DNA of 29,519 nt, taken from the IMG/VR virus record IMGVR_UViG_3300020472_000119, positions 1 to 29,519 of that record; one strand, 5' to 3'. A program made the position numbers and the translations under genes. The notes under the pieces were generated by a model, which did no database searches, was not told the DNA's origin, and saw only the letters and a program-made list of their open reading frames with translations. This document shows positions 21,274 to 28,731 of this stretch, one piece after another. Origin of the DNA: a virus. Position 1 is the stretch's first letter. Each line of letters opens with the position of its first letter.

Positions 21274-21308
21274 TATTTATAATAGTTTAGGGGTACGGTT
21301 TTAGTCAA
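21274..21308 (-). promoter_or_regulatory. Overlapping sigma70 and late promoter
   Basis: Minus-strand TTGACT (21303-21308), 18-bp spacer, TATTAT (21279-21284). The T4-type late motif TATAAATA (21274-21281) overlaps the -10. This would allow expression of the beta-barrel gene both early and late. The leader to 21143 is about 125 nt. Confidence 0.55.
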
Positions 21309-21339
21309 CCCCCCTTGTGACAGTTATAGAACTGGCACA

Positions 21340-21576
21340 CTATGCTTCGACTTTTGTGGGCAATTCACTGCACTCACGGATTGGAATCATCTTAATGAAC
21401 TGTTCGTTCATATTGTAGAACAACTTATAGTTATCAGTGGACACATAGTATCCAGTGATCTCGTTGCCATCACAGTGCCAACCGTATGCTGTGACTCTTT
21501 CTTTACACCCATCAATGAGTAACCTCTTGTTGGGGTCAGTCAAGTATGAATGGTAACGATCATCTAAATTAATCAT
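21340..21576 (-). CDS. Hypothetical protein, 78 aa
   Basis: The protein starts MINLDDRYHSYLTDPNKRLL, with several aromatic residues and a mix of short helix and strand (YYVSTDNYKLFYNMNEQF). An excellent Shine-Dalgarno, AAAGGAGGT, lies 5 nt before the ATG, the best in the window. The ATG overlaps the stop of the 45-aa gene by 8 nt. After its stop a 197-bp gap holds promoters and leader hairpins for the next gene. No family recognised. Confidence 0.65.
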   Translation of the reverse strand: MINLDDRYHSYLTDPNKRLLIDGCKERVTAYGWHCDGNEITGYYVSTDNYKLFYNMNEQFIKMIPIRECSELPTKVEA

Positions 21577-21706
21577 CGTGGACCTCCTTTAGACGTGTCT
21601 GACAGTACTGAATTACTTCTTCACGATACTGTAATAGTTCATCATAGCATTCTTGATTGCGAGCACAATTCCTGAGTCGGTTATCAGGTTTGTGTAGGCT
21701 CTCCAT
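21569..21706 (-). CDS. Small hypothetical protein, 45 aa
   Basis: A frame from the ATG at 21706 encodes 45 residues (MESLHKPDNRLRNCARNQ ... LKEVHDD), charged and likely helical, with three cysteines. It overlaps the end of the 88-aa gene and the start of the 78-aa gene by short stretches, matching the local style. Its final codons contain the strong ribosome binding site of the next gene. Function unknown. Confidence 0.6.
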   Translation of the reverse strand: MESLHKPDNRLRNCARNQECYDELLQYREEVIQYCQTRLKEVHDD

Positions 21707-21950
21707 CAGGAGTGTCCACCCCGCTTGCTTCTGATCCTTGGTTGACATCTACCTCGTGTGTTGTTTCCTTAACATTATATATGCTATTGTCCAATCTTGC
21801 AACCTCTGCTAAGGGACTCTTAAAATATCGTCGTATTTTCTTGAGTTCCTTGGTCATTTTCTTCTGATCACCGTCTGCTCTCTTCAATCCACGATTGATT
21901 GCTTTCAGTTCCATATGAGACTTCATCAGTCTACGATCAGCAGCATCCAT
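21684..21950 (-). CDS. Small basic helical protein
   Basis: An 88-aa protein starting MDAADRRLMKSHMELKAI. It is basic and helical over residues 1-50 (NRGLKRADGDQKKMTKELKKIRRYF), then becomes acidic and Gly/Thr-rich. I choose the ATG at 21950 because it overlaps the TAA of the 1186-aa gene as TAATG; an in-frame extension upstream would lie inside that gene. It might be an accessory or assembly partner of that large protein, by position only. Confidence 0.6.
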   Translation of the reverse strand: MDAADRRLMKSHMELKAINRGLKRADGDQKKMTKELKKIRRYFKSPLAEVARLDNSIYNVKETTHEVDVNQGSEASGVDTPDGEPTQT

Positions 21951-24900
21951 TAATCTACCTCCTTGGCTAGGATATCTATCCATCTCTGTTGAGTTGGAAT
22001 GTAACTGTTTTGATTACTATACCACACCTGAGAGTTTTTGTCGTGCATTGACTGGTAGATAGCATACCTTGCATTACGTGTGAACCTAGCGTTAGTAGCA
22101 TCTCTTACCTGTACCTTCTTAGGTAGGTTAGTCTGCTTAGGATAGTAAGGTGACTGTGGTTCCTTACCATTAGTATACTGTAACTGTTGAGGTGGCCATT
22201 GGATCTGCATTGCTTGTCCTTCTGGATATCTCTTACCGTAATTGAAGACAGAAGATAACTTTATGTTACCGAACCAACCATACTTTCTAAACTTATAAGT
22301 ATCACCATTCACATAGTAGTCCTGCCTGGTGACCCTTATACGGAGTCTGAAGTGCAGTCCTTTCTCATCCCTATAATCTGTATAGAAAAGGACATCATTA
22401 CCTAACAGAGACTGTTGTAGATAGTACTGATGGAACGACTCAGCCTTACCTGTTTTATATCTAAAGAAACTACCAAAGATTGAGTCCATATTCATTACAA
22501 ACTCAGCACTCTGTATGACCTGCTGATCTACCACCAAGATATTCAACTGTCTAGGTGTTGATTGATCTCTCTCGTGAGTAGATTGTAATGCAATGTCTTG
22601 TATCCTACCTTGTGTACTGCCAGCAGCAGGACATTCAATGTCATTGATAGCAGTAACTTTATATCCTAAGTAGAATGATCCATAGTTATCATCGTCATCA
22701 TCAGGATACTTACCAACAAAGATCTTACCCTCATCGTTAAGATCAAATCCACCTTGACCCCAGTCAAGTACATCACTCAACTCCCAATCAGTCTCTTCAG
22801 ATTCAGCATCGTGTACTGTCCACTTAAGTTTGACTGAGAAACCATAGTCACCAGACGTATTAATATATCCTGTATCACCATCACTCATATATCTTACTGG
22901 TTTACGTCCAATCACTTTGACTTCACTAGTCTGATTAGCACCACGTATCTGTAAGGTATTAGATTGTACAACCTTATTAGTAAGTACAGTAGTGTAATTC
23001 TCCTTAGTTATATCATCGTCACCATCATCTTCAAAGTTAAACAACTGTAAACTAACTGGTAGACCACAAGGTTCTGTTGGTTCTTGTGAACCTAAGTTAC
23101 CATCGTTCTGTGCAGGGTTAGAATTTCTATAGGTACCTGACTGTGTAATCAATAGCAACTCCCAAGTGTTTAGGAACTTCTTAGTAGTAGCATCTCGTAA
23201 GGACATAGCAGGTGTCACCCTACCATTGTAGTGTCCTGTGTCTATAGAATCTAACTTCCAAGTGATCTGATCATCCTTAACAACACTGAATGATAATAAA
23301 GGTGTACCAATCTTCTTCCACTTACCTACGTCCTCTTGTTTCGAATGTATTTGTACACCATTCTTCCATAGAGACCAAGTAAATTTAGTACAGTCACCCC
23401 AACCACCTGTCATACCACCGTGTGATCTGATCTCTAAGCTTCCTGCCTTAAGTGCTGTGACATTCTGTACTAAGTTTGAACTGAATGCAACAGTACCAGT
23501 ACAGCTAGCACATCCATAGTCATTCTCAGCATCAACACGACCACACTCAGTCATTGTCATTGCTACATTATTAAATTGATCATCGAATATTCTGTCCTCA
23601 CACTTATCAATAGATGTAATGTCCTCATAGACTGGGTTAGCACCCTTAGAGAACACATAACATTGTATTCCTTCGTAAAGATACTCACTGTCTCCATAAC
23701 GCAGGTGGTATGACTGTTTCATATCATCATAGTCATCATCACCATTCAATAAGTCTTCCCAGTATTGCCACGTTCTATCAGGCCACTTAGTCATATCCTT
23801 ATCACCTGAATTCAAATGTTTCTGAGAGAAGAACGTATAGTTTGACTGTGCAGATGTACTCTGATCTATTCTCCACCCATCATTGAGGGGGCTAAAAGTC
23901 ACTGCATCACCGTGAGAAGTTCCACGCCCCTGTCCGTCAGGTATCATAAAGAATCCTAATTTGCAAGGGATGTATTGATTCAACTCATCTGCTGGTACTT
24001 TGTATGTGTACGTACCACTAGCATCAGTTGCGTTCTCTAGTATAACTCTACCGTGTACAGGTTCATTGTTTTCATTAGTCAAATAGAATCCCATCGTGTT
24101 GTCATATGATGCTGATCCTTGACGACAGTTGAAAGTAAAGTTTAAATATGTTTCTGCTTTAGTTGTCAGTTGATAGTATCCCTCTTCTAGGTTCGCTTCG
24201 ATAGGTATCCCACCAATAGGAGTGATGGTATACATATGATCCTTACTCTCAGGGGAGTAATACCTATAAAGGGCCACAGGGGATTCTCCATCCATCAATT
24301 CTGATATCATATCCTGTTTGTCTATGAACCCATAGAACAATACTTCATCCCGTGCTCCAAACCCTTGAGCATCCATCGTTGCTTTCTCACCAGCAGGATC
24401 AGTGGTGAGCATAGTATCTGGTTGAATAGATGAGTATGATCTGTACACAGGAACAGAACCACGTGATTGTTGTACAGTATGTGCATAGAACATTGGTCCA
24501 GTACCTTGTACTGAATACCCTGCTTTGTATTGCACACTGGTTAAAGAATATGCGTGGTCAGATGCTATGTTACTAGATAAGATTGAGAACCTACCGTTAA
24601 CATCAGATCCGTGACCATCTCTGAATACGATAGTCTTGTTAGTACCATACTCTTGATTCACCTCAATATTATATCCACCTGTGGGGTGTAAACCTGTATA
24701 AGTTATGGCGTAAGTTCCAGCCGTTAGTGCTACTGTCTGAGTTGTTTTACCTCTAGTACCTGAACGTGTGAATGTAGCACCACCTACTGCAATAGTATCT
24801 ACAGCAGTACCAGCAGTCCACTGTTGATCCTTCCATCGATGTTCCAATGTAAGAAGACAAGTACCACTACCACTAACAGTAATAGTATCCTTGTCACTAA

Positions 24901-25510
24901 AGGTAGCAGTAGCTGTAGGAGTATCACCTAAGATGTGCTCATATATTCCCACTCTCTCTTGAACACAGTCTGCAACACATATCTTTTTAGTTGTACCGTA
25001 CATTCCTTTAGGTACAAACGAATCACAGTCTGCTTTAGGTGGCTTCCAAGCACCACCAACATAAGGTTTGAACAGACAGTCAAGATGATTCTTAATACAA
25101 TCTTCTAGGTCTGGATTCTTTTCTTTGTCACAAGATATCTCCTCACCATTCTCTCCGAAACATATATCTCCACCACCAGGTTTACCAACTCTAGGTATCT
25201 TATACTTTAACTTATCAATCTTAGGTACTGGCCAACCGTGACCTATCAATTCATCTAATAGGAAACTCCAATCCATTATCCATTCATCAAGATCATCATC
25301 GATCTCTTCATCTCTAAAGTTAGGTCTCTGTATTGTCTGAGTACCGTAACACTGACCAATAAGATCTTCTAGTACAGCGTTGACAGTATTGGGTGACGGA
25401 GCTCCTCCAGGCGCACCAACAGGACCACCACCTGACGCAACTTGTTCTTCTTGTTGATCTACATCAGATGGATCGCAATTCTGTTCGAACCAGGCATTAT
25501 TACTTGACAA
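21950..25510 (-). CDS. Very large mosaic virion-type protein, 1186 aa
   Basis: The start is TTG at 25510: an in-frame TAA lies immediately before it and no ATG occurs until about residue 73. The N-terminus is acidic and Gly/Pro-rich. About 195-285 looks like a bacterial pre-peptidase C-terminal type beta-sandwich. About 340-435 has two repeats of the kind seen in DUF5648 (VPVYRSYSS ... LFYGF and VALYRYYSPESKDHMYTI). The rest is beta-rich with scattered cysteines and aspartates. This fits a tail fibre, whisker or adhesin-like structural protein. A late-type motif lies about 30 nt upstream. Not assignable to a T4 gene. Confidence 0.6.
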   Translation of the reverse strand: MSSNNAWFEQNCDPSDVDQQEEQVASGGGPVGAPGGAPSPNTVNAVLEDLIGQCYGTQTIQRPNFRDEEIDDDLDEWIMDWSFLLDELIGHGWPVPKIDKLKYKIPRVGKPGGGDICFGENGEEISCDKEKNPDLEDCIKNHLDCLFKPYVGGAWKPPKADCDSFVPKGMYGTTKKICVADCVQERVGIYEHILGDTPTATATFSDKDTITVSGSGTCLLTLEHRWKDQQWTAGTAVDTIAVGGATFTRSGTRGKTTQTVALTAGTYAITYTGLHPTGGYNIEVNQEYGTNKTIVFRDGHGSDVNGRFSILSSNIASDHAYSLTSVQYKAGYSVQGTGPMFYAHTVQQSRGSVPVYRSYSSIQPDTMLTTDPAGEKATMDAQGFGARDEVLFYGFIDKQDMISELMDGESPVALYRYYSPESKDHMYTITPIGGIPIEANLEEGYYQLTTKAETYLNFTFNCRQGSASYDNTMGFYLTNENNEPVHGRVILENATDASGTYTYKVPADELNQYIPCKLGFFMIPDGQGRGTSHGDAVTFSPLNDGWRIDQSTSAQSNYTFFSQKHLNSGDKDMTKWPDRTWQYWEDLLNGDDDYDDMKQSYHLRYGDSEYLYEGIQCYVFSKGANPVYEDITSIDKCEDRIFDDQFNNVAMTMTECGRVDAENDYGCASCTGTVAFSSNLVQNVTALKAGSLEIRSHGGMTGGWGDCTKFTWSLWKNGVQIHSKQEDVGKWKKIGTPLLSFSVVKDDQITWKLDSIDTGHYNGRVTPAMSLRDATTKKFLNTWELLLITQSGTYRNSNPAQNDGNLGSQEPTEPCGLPVSLQLFNFEDDGDDDITKENYTTVLTNKVVQSNTLQIRGANQTSEVKVIGRKPVRYMSDGDTGYINTSGDYGFSVKLKWTVHDAESEETDWELSDVLDWGQGGFDLNDEGKIFVGKYPDDDDDNYGSFYLGYKVTAINDIECPAAGSTQGRIQDIALQSTHERDQSTPRQLNILVVDQQVIQSAEFVMNMDSIFGSFFRYKTGKAESFHQYYLQQSLLGNDVLFYTDYRDEKGLHFRLRIRVTRQDYYVNGDTYKFRKYGWFGNIKLSSVFNYGKRYPEGQAMQIQWPPQQLQYTNGKEPQSPYYPKQTNLPKKVQVRDATNARFTRNARYAIYQSMHDKNSQVWYSNQNSYIPTQQRWIDILAKEVD

Positions 25511-25534
25511 TTAATTAGAACGCAGGTCTCCGTC

Positions 25535-26209
25535 CTATTTAGGACAATCAAATAAGATATTATCTATGTAATCTCTTGCCCACTGGGTATCAAACCATCT
25601 AGATAGCACGGCAATTGTTTTCTCATTCTTTTGCTGCTGTTTACAGTACCAAATTTGATCATCCATCCTTTTCATTTCATTGATCCAGTCAGTGTCTAGT
25701 TCAATCTGTTCTACTAGACCACAGTATACTGTCAGGATCTGTGACAGTAGTGAACAATAGTCAACCCTCTCTTGTATGGTGGTCAACCTCATAAACTTAC
25801 AGTGAGGTGAGAAGATCTCGTCACCCCACAGTGGTAGTGCTCTACGGTTAGTAAACCTAAATCGATTACAGATCTTAGCGATCGCTGGATAGATATCTAT
25901 CTGATTCAGATGGGCAACTGGAGATACATCAATAATTGCAGCAGTAACCGTCTTGTCGTTCGCAACAATGTCGCATCCGAAAATAGGCAAAGGATAAGCA
26001 GGATCAGGAAAGAAGACACAGTGTAAAACCTCAAGGTAATCAGTCTTCCCTGTCTCTAAATGGAGCTTGCGAAGACCAGGACATCTCCACATCTCATTGA
26101 AGATGTGGACATCATCTTTGTGGACTTCAGGGAACTCATTTTCCAATGGTGAAATTGGAAGTGTGTTCACTGCACCACGAATTATATCAGCAACATCATT
26201 AACTATCAT
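25535..26209 (-). CDS. pcyA: Phycocyanobilin:ferredoxin oxidoreductase
   Basis: A 224-aa ferredoxin-dependent bilin reductase. The PcyA block is clear: RKLHLE (H50, E52), VLHCVFFPDP (H63), LPIFGCDIV (D80), AAIIDVSPV, ALPLWGDEIFSPHC and IWYCKQQQKNEK (N195). H50, E52, H63 and D80 correspond by alignment to H74, E76, H88 and D105 of Synechocystis PcyA, with one residue missing between E52 and H63. Retaining the glutamate argues for PcyA (four-electron reduction of biliverdin to phycocyanobilin) rather than PebS or PcyX. It needs reduced ferredoxin; no haem oxygenase gene is in the window. It overlaps the 70-aa gene by 11 nt and ends in a late-type promoter motif. Confidence 0.85.
   Translation of the reverse strand: MIVNDVADIIRGAVNTLPISPLENEFPEVHKDDVHIFNEMWRCPGLRKLHLETGKTDYLEVLHCVFFPDPAYPLPIFGCDIVANDKTVTAAIIDVSPVAHLNQIDIYPAIAKICNRFRFTNRRALPLWGDEIFSPHCKFMRLTTIQERVDYCSLLSQILTVYCGLVEQIELDTDWINEMKRMDDQIWYCKQQQKNEKTIAVLSRWFDTQWARDYIDNILFDCPK
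25536..25542 (-). promoter_or_regulatory. Late-promoter-like CTAAATA inside a dyad
   Basis: Minus-strand CTAAATA covering the last codons and stop of pcyA, in a 5-bp inverted repeat GTCCT-AAAT-AGGAC (25532-25545). It lies about 30 nt before the TTG start of the 1186-aa gene. Confidence 0.45.
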
Positions 26210-26411
26210 CTTCAGTGAACTTCGTTAGTTCATAGTACTTAGTATAGAGTTCACCCATATGTTTTTCAGTGGAACGTGACTTCCACATCTGTCTAAGGAT
26301 GAGTTTCATATCGTCCATTGGTACCACTACTGACAGTGATCCATTGGTATAAGGTGGCTTGTGAAGGGGATCATCATCGTAGATACCACCATCAGGATCA
26401 TTATCAATCAT
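26199..26411 (-). CDS. Hypothetical protein, 70 aa
   Basis: The protein starts MIDNDPDGGIYDDDP, acidic at the N-terminus, then PPYTNGSLSVVVPMDDMKLILRQMW and a charged helix (STEKHMGELYTKYYEL). Its start overlaps the purC stop (ATGA) and its end overlaps pcyA by 11 nt, so it is translated between them. No catalytic motif is visible. Function unknown. Confidence 0.6.
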   Translation of the reverse strand: MIDNDPDGGIYDDDPLHKPPYTNGSLSVVVPMDDMKLILRQMWKSRSTEKHMGELYTKYYELTKFTEDDS

Positions 26412-27103
26412 ACGAACTGTCTCAGTTGAGTGAGGATGTGCTTGTAGGCTTCTACTATAGCACCTTCTCCCTTTCTGAACAAGTCCTTGTCATATCTTTC
26501 TCTGGTTCCCTTCTTCCAGAGTCGCATATTGTCAGGTGATAGTTCATCAGCCAGGAATAAATCGCCGTGAGCATCGTAACCAAACTCCAGTTTAAAATCT
26601 ACGAGGTCGATACCACATAGAGTGAACAGTGATTGTAATTGGAAGTTAATATCCTGTGTAAGTACAATCAAAGGTGTAGGATCGTGACCCATTAATCTAA
26701 CCCTATCCATAGTAAGTAATGGATCATCCTTACTGTCATCCTTTAAGAAGAACTCAACGATAGGTGGTTGTATCAATGTACCTTCAGTAATAGTAGTAGT
26801 CCTAACAATAGAACCTGCTGCTATGTTCCTACAGATAACCTCAAGAGGAATGATAGTGAGCTTCTTACACTCCATCGTATCCAATGATGGCAATCCTATG
26901 TAGTGTGACTTGATACCATTCTTAGCTAGCATCTCAAATAATAATGCTGATATCAACGCACAAGTCTTACCCTTATCTTCAGGGAACTCCACCTTCCTAC
27001 CGTTGCCAGCAGTTACTTTGTCGTGGAACAACATCATCACCTTCTCAGGTTCACCGTCGATCTCATAAACCGACTTGACTTTTCCCTCGTGTAAGAGATT
27101 CAT
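26408..27103 (-). CDS. purC: SAICAR synthetase
   Basis: A 231-aa protein with the PurC sequence pattern: LLHEGKVKSVYEIDGEPEKV (ATP loop), FHDKVTAGNGRK, DKGKTCALISALLFEML, EVICRNIAAGS (R-N substrate site), DPLLTMDRVR, LVDFKLEFG and LADELSPDNMRLW. It catalyses ATP-dependent joining of aspartate to CAIR in de novo purine synthesis. Length (about 235) is full. It is coupled to purN upstream and the 70-aa gene downstream by ATGA overlaps. Making purines would supply nucleotides for phage DNA. Confidence 0.93.
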   Translation of the reverse strand: MNLLHEGKVKSVYEIDGEPEKVMMLFHDKVTAGNGRKVEFPEDKGKTCALISALLFEMLAKNGIKSHYIGLPSLDTMECKKLTIIPLEVICRNIAAGSIVRTTTITEGTLIQPPIVEFFLKDDSKDDPLLTMDRVRLMGHDPTPLIVLTQDINFQLQSLFTLCGIDLVDFKLEFGYDAHGDLFLADELSPDNMRLWKKGTRERYDKDLFRKGEGAIVEAYKHILTQLRQFV

Positions 27104-27615
27104 AATGCATTAATAACTAACGGTAAAAGGGTGTGCTCTGCTTGTTGTACTGCTCTAGTGACAGTCTCTACAGTATCACCTGGAAGAATAGGAACCACCT
27201 GCTGTTTGATAACAGCACCTGAGTCTAGTTCTTCAGTTACAAAGTGAACAGAGCATCCTGTCTCTGATTCACCTGCTTTGATTGCTTGCTCTATAGCGTG
27301 CAATCCTTTGTACTTTGGTAGTAAAGAGGGGTGTAAATTAATTATTCGTCCTGGAAAAGCTTCAACAAACTTCTTCGAGACTACTCTCATCCACCCTGCC
27401 ATTACTATCAGGTCAACGTTGTAAGCATCAAAGAGAGCAATGATTTCATCTTCATCCTTACTGTAACAGGATGCGATGTCTAATCTATCTGCTCTCTTCT
27501 TTGCCTTTGCTTTCTTCTTGTTGTACACCATCACCACAACGTCGTGGTTGGGACAAGAGTGTACTACATTCTCGAAGTTGCTCCCGTTGCCAGAGCACAT
27601 TACTCCTAATCTCAT
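27100..27615 (-). CDS. purN: Phosphoribosylglycinamide formyltransferase
   Basis: A 171-aa protein with CSGNGSNFENV (phosphate binding), VMAGWMRVVS, INLHPSLLPKYKG (N93, H95, S97) and GCSVHFVTEELDSG (D131), which give the N-H-D catalytic set of GAR transformylase. It transfers formyl from 10-formyl-THF to GAR in purine synthesis, two enzymes before the PurC step. It is slightly shorter than bacterial PurN (about 190-210), at the C-terminal end. Its stop overlaps purC (ATGA). Confidence 0.93.
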   Translation of the reverse strand: MRLGVMCSGNGSNFENVVHSCPNHDVVVMVYNKKKAKAKKRADRLDIASCYSKDEDEIIALFDAYNVDLIVMAGWMRVVSKKFVEAFPGRIINLHPSLLPKYKGLHAIEQAIKAGESETGCSVHFVTEELDSGAVIKQQVVPILPGDTVETVTRAVQQAEHTLLPLVINAL

Positions 27616-27616
27616 T

Positions 27617-27706
27617 TTAAGAATGGGGATCGTAACGATGGATTACTGAATATACTATCACCAAAACGATCAAAGCGATACAGATGATAGGTAGAATTAA
27701 ATGCAT
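27617..27706 (-). CDS. 29-aa single-span membrane peptide before purN
   Basis: A short frame in the gap upstream of purN reads MHLILPIICIALIVLVIVYSVIHRYDPHS. Residues 2-22 form one very hydrophobic membrane segment with a short His/Arg/Asp tail. The TAA lies one base from the purN ATG, the spacing of a real neighbour here. No clear Shine-Dalgarno is seen. An extended -10 promoter (27730-27738) lies just upstream. I think it is probably translated; a chance frame of this composition is possible. Confidence 0.5.
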   Translation of the reverse strand: MHLILPIICIALIVLVIVYSVIHRYDPHS

Positions 27707-27729
27707 TGGTGTGCTTGATTAACTGTACC

Positions 27730-27738
27730 AGTATAGCA
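27730..27738 (-). promoter_or_regulatory. Possible extended -10 promoter for purN-purC-pcyA
   Basis: Minus-strand TGCTATACT, an extended -10 (TG-N-TATACT), just after the upstream gene's TGA, which is itself written within TTGACT. No good -35 sits at 17 bp, so this rests on the extended -10 alone. Confidence 0.35.
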
Positions 27739-27744
27739 CTTGAG

Positions 27745-28038
27745 TCAACCCACTAGGTCAGATTGATAACCTTCGTAAGGTGGCTCCTCCTCTTCTACAC
27801 TGTGCTTGAACGGTTCAGTGTCAAAGTAAGTCTGATAATCCATCTTACCTTCACGTTCATCTAGCACCTCATTGATTAGAATCTTCATCTCTCTTGCATA
27901 GGATGGGGTGAAGAGTCTTCGAGGTTTGATGATAGCAGGTTTGTATTCCTGTTTTCCTTGGGGTTTATAGTTTGGATCTGCTGGTGCACCCATTCCCTGA
28001 GTGTCGATATAGGATCCTGGTATTGGTTTGTCACCCAT
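27745..28038 (-). CDS. Hypothetical protein, 97 aa, proline-rich N-terminus
   Basis: The protein starts MGDKPIPGSYIDTQGMG, Pro/Gly/Lys-rich for about 45 residues (likely disordered), then has a helical charged section (SYAREMKILINEVLDEREGKM) and an acidic C-terminus. It overlaps the deformylase gene by 8 nt. Its TGA stop is written inside TTGACT. I do not recognise it and see no motif suggesting a role. Confidence 0.6.
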   Translation of the reverse strand: MGDKPIPGSYIDTQGMGAPADPNYKPQGKQEYKPAIIKPRRLFTPSYAREMKILINEVLDEREGKMDYQTYFDTEPFKHSVEEEEPPYEGYQSDLVG

Positions 28039-28477
28039 TTGCTCTTTGTGTAAAGTCTATGCCTTCCATATGATCATACTCGTGTAAGAATATACGAGCA
28101 GTCAGTCCAGACAATTTAACCTTATGTATATTCTTTTCTTCATCCTCATATTTAATGGTGACAGCAAAGGGTCTCGTGATTTTTAATGTTAGATCAGGAT
28201 ATGATAAGCACCCTTCATCCATAGCGTGTTCTACTACAGACATCTTTAAGATCCTAGGGTTGAATAAAGTAAGAGTAGCACCTGATTCTATGTCACTAAC
28301 CATTACAAAGGCACGTTCCTTTATACCAATCTGATTAGCAGAGAGACCTATACCATTATGGTATAACATATTCTCATTCAATGTCAGTGATAAGTCTTTG
28401 CGATCCAAATTATAACTACACTTCTTGATACGTTTGTGTAGTAGAGGATTCTCAGATGGTATTAAATCGTAGATCAT
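28031..28477 (-). CDS. def: Peptide deformylase
   Basis: A 148-aa protein with all three PDF motifs: GIGLSANQ (42-49), EGCLSYP (88-94, the metal ligand C90) and HEYDH (132-136, HExxH). It removes the formyl group from nascent proteins using Fe2+ or Zn2+. The bacterial C-terminal extension is absent, as in phage versions. D1, encoded two genes upstream by psbA, is a chloroplast-type protein whose assembly needs deformylation, so the proximity is suggestive. The ATG overlaps the preceding stop as ATGA. Confidence 0.92.
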   Translation of the reverse strand: MIYDLIPSENPLLHKRIKKCSYNLDRKDLSLTLNENMLYHNGIGLSANQIGIKERAFVMVSDIESGATLTLFNPRILKMSVVEHAMDEGCLSYPDLTLKITRPFAVTIKYEDEEKNIHKVKLSGLTARIFLHEYDHMEGIDFTQRANG

Positions 28478-28677
28478 TTTCGTAGTACCCAGTCCTCAGC
28501 ATAGTTTTCTGCGTCACTGAGGTATGTAAAATTTTTAGTGCTTGTTGTAGCAACACGTTCAAAGTATTGCTTAGTGGTCTTAGGTTCTGGTCCATTATAT
28601 TCTACACATAGAACATTATATTTTGGAATGATCCTCGCTTCCCTCAGACCATCGTTGCTGTAGTAGTTTGATTCCAT
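28474..28677 (-). CDS. Small hypothetical protein after psbA, 67 aa
   Basis: The protein starts MESNYYSNDGLREARI and ends LSDAENYAEDWVLRK. Open frame extends upstream to a TTG at 28731, but that stretch is translated from the psbA terminator hairpin, so the ATG at 28677, directly after the U-run, is the real start. No Shine-Dalgarno precedes it. If the promoter at 28703-28731 is used, the leader is only about 20 nt. Small alpha/beta fold likely; function unknown. It overlaps def by ATGA. Confidence 0.65.
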   Translation of the reverse strand: MESNYYSNDGLREARIIPKYNVLCVEYNGPEPKTTKQYFERVATTSTKNFTYLSDAENYAEDWVLRK

Positions 28678-28705
28678 AAAAAAAAGGGACTGTAGCAGTC
28701 CCTTT
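28678..28705 (-). terminator. Rho-independent terminator after psbA
   Basis: A perfect stem AAAGGGACTG / CAGTCCCTTT with a 3-nt loop (28683-28705), continuing into a run of Ts (28678-28685 on the complement). The hairpin lies about 22 bp past the psbA stop. Confidence 0.85.
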
Positions 28706-28731
28706 ATATATTGAGTTTGAAGTGGTGTCAA
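28703..28731 (-). promoter_or_regulatory. Sigma70 promoter fused to the psbA stop and terminator
   Basis: Minus-strand TTGACA (28726-28731, full -35 consensus) contains the psbA TGA. A 17-bp spacer leads to TATAAA (28703-28708). Initiation near 28696 falls at the tip of the terminator hairpin. Confidence 0.65.

Noticed and set aside
25535-26209. PebS or haem oxygenase identity
   Set aside because: The HLE, LHC, GCD and QQQKN pattern matches PcyA closely and does not fit haem oxygenase; PebS lacks this glutamate context.
28678-28731. N-terminal 18 residues of an 85-aa form of the gene after psbA
   Set aside because: They would be read from a TTG through the psbA terminator hairpin; the ATG at 28677 is a better start.
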